Source: Escallonia rubra (lineage: Eukaryota > Streptophyta > Magnoliopsida > Escalloniales > Escalloniaceae). From it: 64,000 nucleotides of DNA. Shown one piece after another: positions 12,056 through 21,789 of this stretch (position 1 is the first letter of the stretch; the number at the start of each line of letters is the position of its first letter). The position numbers were made by a program, and so were the translations under genes. The notes beneath the pieces are model-generated. The model made no database searches. It saw only the letters and a list, made by a program, of their open reading frames with translations, and was not told where the DNA came from. The stretch lies in NCBI GenBank assembly GCA_033065855.1, contig JAVXUO010001233.1:1-64000 (forward strand), read 5' to 3'.

Positions 12056-15000
12056 GGGGGCCGATCCCCATCGACCGGTGGGAAAATAACAATTTTCCCA
12101 CCGAACCGCAGGTAAGAGCAGCGGTTGGGAAGGGCAGCTGACGCGTGGAGAAAAAAGGACGAAAATGGTGAAAAAGGAAGAAAATGGCACGAGAAACTCA
12201 CGAAAATATCACGAGAAAATGAAAATCTCACGAGAAAATGAAAATCTCACGATAAAATGGGCATTAATGCCCAACCGCAACTCTTATATGCGGTTGGCAT
12301 TAATGCCCAACCGCAACTCTCACATGCGGTTGGACTCATTGCCTTCCGTGACCCCCACCCCCCCTTGCCCCCACCCCGTGGCCCCCACTTTCCTTTTTCT
12401 TTCTCTCTTCTTTCTTTTTTTTTCTTTCTTTCTTCTTTCCCTTTTTTTTCTTTCTTTCTTCTTTCCTTTTTTCTTTATTGTCTTTTCACTCCGGGCCCCA
12501 CCTTCCCCAAACCGCAACAAGACGTTGCGGTTCACCTTTTTTTCAATTGCAATTTTTCTTTCTTTCTTCTTTCCTTTTTTTTTCTTTCCTTTTTCTTTCC
12601 CCAACCGCAACTCTTTGTTGCGGTTGGCAATGAGTGTGTCCTTCCCCCGTGGCTCCCACCCCCTCCCCCCGTGGCCCCCACCCCCACCCAAACGGGGAAC
12701 CTTGTAACTTCGCAGTCTAATTTAAAATACCAAGCTAGCGCGATTTCGTGCGAAAATTTTATGAGAACCCTAGGATGTTGGGAAGTTCCATTCCCCAGGA
12801 ATTCGCGCCATTCCGAAGCCGTTAGCTATTTTTTTGGCCGAACGGCCTTTTAAGCGCTCGATCCGGACACCGGTTCGCGATTTTTGCACGAAAGATCCGT
12901 AAAATACTTTTTAGATCAAGGATGAACTCAGGAAGCGTAAAATAGCATTTTGAGGCACTTTTGAGATTTTTCCTGATGCCAGGGGCATTTTGGTAATTTG
13001 CCACCCCGCTAGGGGTGTTTTGGTAATTTTCCCACGCCAATTTTTTCAAATGACTTTTTAGTCCAGAAATGTAAGTAAACCACCTGAAATGTTGTTTTGA
13101 AGCTGGTTCGGGGGCGTAATTGTCGCTAGGGGTGAAAACGTAATTAGACAGTTTTTTCACGAATTTATAAAAAATAGCTAGAGCGTGATTTTGCCAAAGT
13201 GCAAAACAAAGACCCTAGGTATTTTCAAAAGATATGTATCAGGTAAAAATTTCAGATTTTTCCAAAGACTGTAAAGGGGCTAGCTAATTGCGGTTCACCT
13301 TTTTTTCCAAACTGCAACAAGAAGTTGCGGTTCACCTTTTTTTCAATTGCAATTTTTCTTTCTTTCTTCTTTCCCTTTTTTTTCTTTCCTTTTTCTTTCC
13401 CCAACCGCAACTCTTTGTTACGGTTGGCAATGAGTGTGTCCTTCCCCCGTGGCCCCCACCCCCTCCCCCCGTGACCCCCACCCCCACCCAAACGGGGAAC
13501 CTTGTAACTTCGCAGTCTAATTTAAAATACCAACCTAGCGCGATTTCGCGCGAAAATTTTATGAGAACCCTAGGATGTTGGGAAGTTCCATTCCCCAGGA
13601 ATTCGCGCCATTCCGAAGCCGTTAGCTATTTTTTTGGCCGAACGGCCTTTTAAGCGCTCGATCCGGACACCGGTTCGCGATTTTTGCGCGAAAGATCCGT
13701 AAAATACTTTTTAGATCAAGGATGAACTCAGGAAGCGTAAAATAGCATTTTGAGGCACTTTTGAGATTTTTCCTGATGCCAGGGGCATTTTGGTAATTTG
13801 CCACCCCGCGAGGGGTGTTTTGGTAATTTTCCCGCGCCAAGTTTTTCAAACGACTTTTTAGTCCAGAAATGTAAGTAAACCACCTGAAATGTTGTTTTGA
13901 AGCTGGTTCGGGGGCGTAATTGTCGTTAGGGTGAAAACGCAATTAGACATTTTTCTCACGAATTTATAAAAAATAGCTAGAGCGTGATTTTGCCAAAGTG
14001 CAAAACAAAGACCCTAGGTATTTTCAAAAGATATGTATCAGGTAAAAATTTCAGATTTTTCCAAAGACTGTAAAGGGGCTAGCTAATTGCGGTTCACCTT
14101 TTTTTCCAAACCGCAATAAGAAGTTGCGGTTCACCTTTTTTTCAATTGCAATTTTTCTTTCTTTCTTCTTTCCCTTTTTTTTCTTTCCTTTTTCTTTCCC
14201 CAACCGCAACTCTTTGTTGCGGTTGGCAATGAGTGTGTCCTTCCCCCGTGGCCCCCACCCCCTCCCCCCGTGGCCCCCCCCCCCACCCAAACGGGGAACC
14301 TTGTAACTTCGCAGTCTAATTTAAAATACCAACCTAGCGCGATTTCGCGCGAAAATTTTATGAGAACCCTAGGATGTTGGGAAGTTCCATTCCCCAGGAA
14401 TTCGCGCCATTCCGAAGCCGTTAGCTATTTTTTTGGCCGAACGGCCTTTTAAGCGCTCGATCCGGACACCGGTTCGCGATTTTTGCGCGAAAGATCCGTA
14501 AAATACTTTTTAGATCAAGGATGAACTCAGGAAGCGTAAAATAGCATTTTGAGGCACCTTTGAGATTTTTCTTGATGCCAGGGGCATTTTGGTAATTTGC
14601 CACCCCGCGAGGGGTGTTTTGGTAATTTTCCCGCGCCAAGTTTTCCAAACGAATTTTTAGTCCAGAAATGTAAGTAAAGCACCTGAAATGTTGTTTTGAA
14701 GCTGGTTCGAGGGCGTAATTGTCGCTAGGGATGAAAACTTAATTAGACAGTTTTTTCACGAATTTATAAAAAATAGCTAGAGCATGATTTTGTCAAAGTG
14801 CAAAACAAAGACCCTAGGTATTTTCAAAAGATATGTATCAGGTAAAATTTTCAGATTCTTCCAAAGACTGTAAAGGGGCTAGCTGATACGGGGAACTGTG
14901 TAACTTCGCAGTCTAATTTAAAATATCAAGCTAGCGCGATTTCGCGCAAAACTTTTATGAGAACCCTAGGATGTTGGGAAGTTCCATTCCCCAGGAATTC

Positions 15001-16050
15001 GCGCCATTCCGAAGCCGTTAGCTATTTTTTTGGCCGAACGGCCTTTTAAGCGCTCGATCCGGACACCGGTTCGCGATTTTTGCGCGAAAGATCATTAAAA
15101 TACTTTTTAGATCAAGGATGAACTCAGGAAGCGTAAAATAGCATTTTGAGGCACTTTTGAGATTTTTCCTGATGCCAGGGGCATTTTGGTAATTTGCCAC
15201 CCCGCGACGGATGTTTTGGTAATTTTCCCGCGCCAAGTTTTTCAAACAAATTTTTAGTCCAGAAATGTAAGTAAACCACCTGAAATGTTGTTTTGAAGCT
15301 GGTTCGGGGGCGTAATTGTCGCTAGGGGTGAAAACTTAATTAGACAGTTTTTTCACGAATTTATAAAAAATAGCTAGAGCGTGATTTTGCCAAAGTGAAA
15401 AATAGAGACCCTATGTATTTTCAAAATATCTGTATCAGGTAAAAATTTCAGATTTTTCCAAAGACTGTAAAGGGGCTAACTGATACGGGGAACCTTGTAC
15501 CTTCGCAATCTAATTTAAAATACCAAGCTAGCGCGATTTCGCGCGAAACTTTTATGAGAACCCTAGGATGTTGGGAAGTTCCATTCCCCAGGAATTCGCG
15601 CCATTCCGAAGCCATTAGCTATTTTTTTGGCCGAACGGCCTTTTAAGCGCTCGATCCGGACACCGGTTCGCGATATTTGCGCGAAAGATCCGTAAAATAC
15701 TTTTTAGATCAAGGATGAACTCAGGAAGCGTAAAATAGCATTTTGAGGCACTTTTGAGATTTTTCCTGATGCCAGGGGCAGTTTGGTAATTTGCCACCCC
15801 GCGAGGGGTGTTTTGGTAATTTTCCCGCGCCAAGTTTTTCAAACGACTTTTTAGTCCAGAAATGTAAGTAAAGCACCTGAAATGTTGTTTTGAAGCTGGT
15901 TCGGGGGCGTAATTGTCGCTAGGGGTGAAAACTTAATTAGACAGTTTTTTCACGAATTTATAAAAAATAGCTAGAGCGTGATTTTGCCAAAGTGCAAAAC
16001 AGAGACCCTAGGTATTTTCAAAAGACTGTATCAGGTAAAAATTTCAGATT
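12056..16050 (+). repeat. Left arm of the MULE: terminal repeat plus five ~597-bp tandem units
   Basis: After the ~200-bp terminal segment come units beginning with ACGGGGAAC at about 12690, 13489, 14288, 14886 and 15483. The first spacings are 799 bp and the last two are 597-598 bp. The 799-bp form is the 597-bp unit plus a ~200-bp spacer that holds TTGCGGTTCACC, a C/T-rich run and CCAACCGCAACTCTTTGTTG hairpins. Copies are nearly identical, which implies recent amplification or homogenisation. Open frames here arise from the repeats and are not genes. Confidence 0.9.
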
Positions 16051-17300
16051 TCTTCACACATGTATTCAAGACTGACTTTAATACATGTGTGAAGAAATCG
16101 TTGACGGTAGACGTGTTCGAGGAGAGGTGGGCCACATTAATGGATGACTACGGTTTGCACAATCATGGATGGTTACAATCGTTGTATGAGATCAAGACAC
16201 AGTGGGTCGGTGCCTACACCAAGAATTTTTTTGCAGCCGGAATGACCACGACCTTGAGAAGCGAAGCTATGAATTCATTCTTTGATGGGTACGTAGGCCA
16301 GTCTTCAAGTATAGCGGAGTTTGTACGAGAGATGCAGAAAGCCATTGACAGGCAATTGTACCGTGAGAGAGAAGCCGACGCAGCTACAGTTTACAGAGAA
16401 AGAGCCATACAACTTTCTTCACCTTTGGAGGCTCATGCGGCTCAAGTCTATACGAAGGAAATGTTTCGACAGTTTCAAGAGGAACTACTAAAGTCGAATC
16501 AATATGGCATGACAAAGTTGCACGAGTATTCCACCAGAGATCTTAAGGTTTATGCTTTGACAAATGTGACGAATTTTGCCAATCCGTGCTCTTCGTCGGC
16601 TCCGAGAAACAGAAGACATTTTACCGTAGCTAAATGTATGGACACCGGGTTGGTAAATTGCAACTGTCAACTGTTTGAGCATAAAGGTATACTTTGTCGA
16701 CATGCGTTGAGGGTTTTGAGCGCCAAGAATGCAAGTCAAATCCCTCCACAGTATATCTTGGAACGGTGGACGAAGGAAGCCAATAGAGTCCACGGTCACA
16801 TTCCTTACGTGCCCAATGTTTCAGTTGATTTCAAGCAATCTGAGGCGCTGCGATATAATCACCTTTGTAACATCATGCACGGTTTATCATTGGATGCAGC
16901 GTCAACATTTGATGGGTACACTTATCAAGTTGAAGCAGCCACACGGGATAAGGCTAAGCATGCACAGTTTAGGATGGCATTACCAGAAAGACGGGACACT
17001 CCGACTACTCGGACGACTCCAGCCAGTAGATTCAATCGAGCCAAACAGCCAGTCATTGACGGCACTAGCATGCAAGGTGAGGAGGACGACATTTTTGATC
17101 CAATTATTTCTCAAACAAAAGGGCGAAAACGAGAAATATGCATGAAGAATCCGATTGAAAAAGCAACAGGTCAAAAAAAATTGCGAAAGTGTGCGTTGTG
17201 TAATAAGATGACTGATCATGACAAGAGAAACCATTATAAAGTATTAGGTATCGAACCTGGCAGTATGGTCGAGGAGGACGATGATGAGGAAGAGTGTTAG
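15978..17300 (+). pseudogene. Truncated MULE transposase (FAR1/FHY3-related), C-terminal part
   Basis: The 440-codon frame matches the C-terminal half of plant MULE transposases. Residues 1-23 are encoded by the arm repeat and are not genuine; similarity begins at about residue 28. RSEAMNSFFDG (94-104) contains the glutamate that ends the DDE triad. A SWIM zinc finger follows with C228-x-C230, C240 and H242 in CNC...LCRH. The C-terminus has a knuckle-like CALCNKMTDHDKRNH in which the usual last cysteine is histidine. The FAR1-type DNA-binding domain and the first two catalytic aspartates are missing, so the protein could not catalyse transposition alone. The frame is open to TAG at 17298-17300. 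It converges on the PMD/ULP1 unit. Confidence 0.85.
16047..16099. repeat. Perfect 20-bp inverted repeat at the arm/transposase junction
   Basis: Positions 16047-16066 and 16080-16099 are exact reverse complements, separated by a 13-nt loop. The left half begins where the repeat unit stops matching the other copies, and the right half lies within the transposase coding sequence. The structure looks like a fold-back formed when the transposase 5' half was replaced by arm repeats. Confidence 0.9.
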
Positions 17301-17399
17301 GGTTAATGTTTCAGTTGTATAACGAATAACTTTTATAATGTTTAAATTTGTGATTTGGTTTGTTGAATCTTTAATTTGTGATTTGGTTTGTGGATTATT

Positions 17400-18500
17400 G
17401 ATATTTTTTGAATGGCATATTCGCGCACACTTTAGCGCCCAATTCATAGCGCCCGAAAAATCTTGTAATTTGTTTTGTTCATTGCACTTTAGGCACGCTA
17501 GTTAGCCCATTTTTATGAGCATATTCAAAAAATTAGACTCGTTAATCTCAGGGTTTTCCAATGAAGGGCCTATTCACGCACACTTTAGCGCTCAATTCAT
17601 ATATATATAAAAATCTTGTAGTTTTTTTTGTCACTTTTTTTTCGCTCATTGCACATGAGGCACGCTAGTTAGCCCATTCTTATGTATTTCGGCGAAAAAC
17701 GAGACACGTTATTTTTTGGGTTTTCCTATGAAGGGCCTATTCGGGCACACTTTAGGGGCCAATTCATAACTTTCGAAAAATCTTGTAATTTTTTTTGTCA
17801 CTTTTTTTTCGCTCATTGCACATGAGGCACGCTAGTTAGCCCATTTTTATGTATTTCGGCGAAAAACGAGTCACGTTATTTTTTGGGTTTTCCTATGAAG
17901 GCCCTATTTGGGCACACTTTAGGGGCCAATTCATAACGTTCGAAAAATCTTGTAATTTTTTTTGTCACTTTTTTTTCGCTCATTGCACATGAGGCACGCT
18001 AGTTAGCCCATTCTTATGTATTTCGGCGAAAAACGAGACACGTTATTTTTTGGGTTTTCCTATCAAGGGCCTATTCGGGCACACTTTAGGGCCCAATTCA
18101 TAACTTTCGAAAAATCTTGTAATTTTTTTGTCACTTTTTTTTCGCTCATTGCACATGAGGCACGCTAGTTAGCCCATTTCTATGAATTTCGGCGAAAAAT
18201 GAGACAAATTATTTTTTTGGTTTTCATACGACGCCCCTATTCGCGCACACTTTAAGGCCCAATTTTTAGCTTGCGAAAAAAGTTATAATTTTTTTTGTCA
18301 CTTTTTTTTCTCTCATTGCACCTCATGCACGCTAGTTAGCCCATTTCTATGAATTTCGGCGAAAAGCGAGACGCGTAATTTTTTCGAATGCGTCATATGA
18401 AAGGTATATTCGCGCACATTTTAGCGCCAAATTCATAGCATGCAAAAAATTATGTACATTTCTTTTTTGTACAGTTTTTTGTAACATCATTGCACCTTAG
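17400..18500. repeat. 167-bp tandem array, about seven copies
   Basis: The phrase TTCGGGCACACTTTA (or a variant) recurs at about 17421, 17574, 17741, 17908, 18075, 18241 and 18420, so most units are 166-167 bp. Each unit holds CGAAAAATCTTGTAATTTTT, CGCTCATTGCAC and GGCACGCTAGTTAGCCCAT. The outer units are the most divergent and the middle ones are nearly identical. The array fills the gap between the 3' ends of the transposase (+) and the ULP1 frame (-). Confidence 0.92.
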
Positions 18501-18505
18501 CCACG

Positions 18506-19357
18506 CTAGTCAGGATAATGGTAATGAAGGCGTCTAGCTTCATTCTTTTTCAGCTCCCACGCTATCCTATACCTAAACGTCAAGGCATCCTTCCTAGTCC
18601 ACGAGGAGTGTTTGAGCACTTCCGAGCGAGCAATGTAGTCCATGTACTTGAGGACGTAAATCCCGCAATCGTGACCGTTATATTGCTTTGGTCGGTCCTT
18701 TATCATCACGACCGTCCAAGGGTCCCCCGGTGGCCGTTCGCACGCTAGCGAGAGGACAGTAGTCTGCATCCAACAATAAAAACGAGAATCAAGCCTATGA
18801 AACAAGAAGAATATACTATGAGCCAAGGTCAAAAAATAAAAACTAACCACAAAAGTGATGTACTCGTTGTACATCTGTGCCAGTAGCTGTCCAGGCTCGT
18901 CCTCCCTTAGGCTATCGTATATGTGAACCGTTCTCAATGCTGGATGGAGAACTAATAGGAACCAATGGTTTGCATGATGACAAGGTATCGTGATAAGGTT
19001 CGCATCAGCAGCGGGACATTGATAGTTTGCGTTCATCATGCCTAACACGTTTCGACCTGGTTTCCACTTACTCCTGCCGCCCCCTCGCCTCCATTCTGTG
19101 AATTCCCTCACCGTTAATTCCACAAAATGAGTGGGATACATGTTAAGCTTCAAATATTCAGAACGGTTAAAATGTTGCTCTCTAATCCGGAGCAGATCTA
19201 TGTAAGCGTTCATGACAAAATTTGAAAGATCTGTCTCCGGCGCCAACGTTCTGATATCCTCATGACCTAGGAATGTCGCAAGAGGAAAGTCTGTTGAATT
19301 GACAGGCTCATGCCCGAAGTAGTGCCGGTCGATCCAACCCATCTTGTCCGGCCTCAA
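18506..19357 (-). CDS. ULP1-type (C48) cysteine protease domain carried by the MULE
   Basis: Resembles SUMO-specific ULP1 proteases. The catalytic triad is visible: His131 in HHANHWFLLVL, Asp148 in HIYDSL, and Cys203 (spliced numbering) in NGHDCGIYVLKYMD, with Gln197 in KQY as the probable oxyanion residue. An 84-nt GT-AG intron (18847-18764) is inferred. It has no stop codon, but it would insert 28 hydrophobic residues between conserved blocks; the spliced product from the first Met is 255 aa. The frame continues upstream of this Met for 16 codons to a TAG at 19408-19406, beyond which the PMD-linked exon lies in the same frame, so the start is uncertain. Captured ULP1-like genes are known in KAONASHI-type plant MULEs. 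Activity is possible but unproven. Confidence 0.8.
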   Translation of the reverse strand: MRPDKMGWIDRHYFGHEPVNSTDFPLATFLGHEDIRTLAPETDLSNFVMNAYIDLLRIREQHFNRSEYLKLNMYPTHFVELTVREFTEWRRGGGRSKWKPGRNVLGMMNANYQCPAADANLITIPCHHANHWFLLVLHPALRTVHIYDSLREDEPGQLLAQMYNEYITFVVSFYFLTLAHSIFFLFHRLDSRFYCWMQTTVLSLACERPPGDPWTVVMIKDRPKQYNGHDCGIYVLKYMDYIARSEVLKHSSWTRKDALTFRYRIAWELKKNEARRLHYHYPD

Positions 19358-19405
19358 TGGCTTCGTCGCTTGTCTTTTGTCCGACCGGAAGCTTGGGCGC
19401 GAGGC

Positions 19406-21282
19406 CTAGATTCCTACTTGGGGAACCTGATAATGGCACTGAGAGTCGTATGCGTCAGGAGGCAAGCAACTATACGGTTCCCAGAATTCATAGCTATGCG
19501 ATGAAGACGCGTCATGAGGCAAGCAACTAGACGGCTCCCACACCTGACTCTGGGGCTGATAGTCGTACGCGTCAGGAGGCAAGCGACTAGACGGCTCCCC
19601 TTGGTAACCCCGGTACGCAAGACTAAAGTTTTGAACTTCAGTCTTGTACCTCTCAATGGACCTCTTGAGATTGTCAGGAGCCTGCGCGACAAACCAGTCA
19701 AACGACTCCAGCTGCTTGAACACCTCAGTGCCCTGGTCAACCTAAAAAACATGCATACAAAATATGGCTAATCATTTCAGGCATGGTCGATAAGGTGCGC
19801 AAATAAATTATCAAACAACACTAGCATGACTTACAATGGCCAATGCCCAGAACTGGTCATAGACCTCACGTGGCGCATACGATGTCTTCTTCACCTGGGA
19901 AGGGCAATTCACCCTCGTGCGCGTCACCCTGAGAAACCACTGTAAGTATTCCTCAGTACTAATGCCGTTGTGCTTCAGCGATACAAGGCTTTCATATGTT
20001 TCCTGCCAGGTATTCCACTGTTGCACCTCGTCACCCAACAAAATCAAGGCATCAGCCACCTCGAAGTTTGGCCCTCGACCACCCCTGTATGGCCGCATGT
20101 CTACAGCGGGTTTTGGTATCCCTTGTGGACAGCCAGCTTGGTTCATAGCTCGATCGGGCATCTGAAACTCACATTCTTCGAAGTGAATGAGCGGCACCCG
20201 AACCAAACCTGCCAGCACGTACGACACCGGAAGTTGCCAACACCACTCATCCAACAGATGCATCACTTTGCCATATGGCTGCCACGTCACCTGGGATGCA
20301 TCCAGTATCTCTAGTTCCCCCCGATAGAACTTTAGATGGTGGTGAGGGTACCCGTCTCCTCCTCCGGTTGGTCGTAGGCCCCCAGGCCCACACCCTAGGC
20401 CACGTCTCATCGGAATCTACCAACGGTTGTGGACGACCCGTGGGTAGCCTCTCGTAAGACCAAACCTGTGAATGCAAACATTATATGGAATTAGTAATTA
20501 ATCCTGAGTATATTGACTAAGGATCCTACCAAGAAAATAAATGCTCATACCTGTAATAGAGTCAGGCAGGCGGCAATGGACTTGGCACCGTTTCTCGTAG
20601 CCTTATGCAGTGCTCGATATAGGTGCGCAAGGACAGCTGAACCCCACGAATACGAGTATACCTCCTCAAGATCCTCCAAGAACACCATATACTTCGGATG
20701 CACCATGTTTTTCGAATGCGTCGGAAGTAATATAGCTCCAATAGTATACAGAAGGAATGCCTTCGTATACGTCACGAAATCATGACGAGTGTATTCATCC
20801 GGTAGCACACCGTACTGCTCTCTCAGCCATTTAAGCTTGACGCCGTTTGTTGTAAGAGCTGCCCTTGAAATTCCCGGAAAATACTGCCTAGCCATATTCC
20901 CTATGGATGCAGACAGCACGTTCAGAGTAACGGGTCTGCCGTGACATGGGATTCCAAGTATATATCCGACATCCTCTAACGTAACAGTCATTTCACCAAA
21001 CCGGAAGTGAAATGAGTTCGTCTCGCTCCTCCATCGTTCAACTAGAGCGGATATAAGGCAATCGTCGTGTCGAGACCATTTCCCGCAATCGGTGAACAGG
21101 GTTAAATTTTGACGGTGTAATTGCTGTATTTGTTCCTCGTTTAGTACCCACTCTTCAAGGTGACTTGTGCTTTGAATTGTTTCCAAAACACCCCTATCGA
21201 CACCGTCAAATACGTGCCTCGCGACGTTGTCATCGTCATCGTATAGGATTGATGTATCATGAGGTCCAGGGCTGAAATTCAT
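19406..21282 (-). pseudogene. Plant mobile domain (PMD, MAIN/MAIL1-like) gene, frameshifted, in frame with ULP1
   Basis: Exon A (21282-20551) encodes a PMD N-terminus: DCLISALVERWRSETNSFHF, GEMTVTLEDVGYILGIP and GRPVT are typical of the aminotransferase-like mobile domain. A GT-AG intron leads to exon B (20465-19835), which begins VWSYERLPTGRP. The reading frame then shifts by one base near 20355-20368, after WAWGPTTNR; the conserved HHHLKFYRGELEILD part lies in the other frame. Exon C starts at 19741 and encodes three ~20-residue repeats (EPSSRLPPDAYDYQP, EPSSCLPHDASSS, EPYSCLPPDAYDS), ending at TAG 19408-19406. After that stop the same frame runs into ULP1. Host PMD proteins act in nuclear gene and TE silencing; TE-borne PMDs are known. 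The frameshift and stop suggest decay. Confidence 0.75.
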
Positions 21283-21789
21283 ACCTCTAAGAACAAAATA
21301 TAATTATAAACCAACTTAGCGTCCATAATATTTACATTCCAAAACTATTTTGGGGATCTTTAACCTAGCTTACCAACACATTAGCAATAGTCATTATTTC
21401 AATGTATTAAAACAAATCCTCACTTCCCACCACTCCGAACGCTTAATTACGCTAGTTCCCACTGAATATAGCGCCAACGTGGTTATATAGCAATATACCC
21501 CCCGATGGCCCCTACACCCCCAACACCTCAAAACCACTTTAAAGTCAAGTTTTTAAATGTATTACGTCAATTATATACCAAATATATCAGGAAAAATTTT
21601 AAAGGGGGAAAGTTACCAAAACACCCGCTACTTATGCAAAATACCCCCTAGTAGTCATCGCCGGTGCGTCACAAGGTTCAGAACATCCGGAACAAAATAC
21701 CTAGTTTTTGGGTGTCTCACACCCTTTCCTGAACTAAAAGTTATTTTAAGGTACGAATTTTAAGCTGGATCCTTCCTAGCAAAATAGCC
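21283..21789. other. Putative promoter side of the PMD gene
   Basis: No gene is seen. This unique ~500-bp stretch lies between the PMD start codon and the right arm, so it should hold the promoter of the minus-strand unit. Its last part (about 21640-21790) shows degraded similarity to the neighbouring arm repeat (GGGGGAAAGTTACCAAAACA and CCGGAACAAAATACC-like phrases). Confidence 0.4.

Noticed and set aside
12165..12853. Overlapping plus-strand frames of 180 and 198 codons
   Set aside because: They are translations of the C/T-rich MULE arm repeat (Phe/Ser/Pro-rich), recur in every unit, and have no domain.
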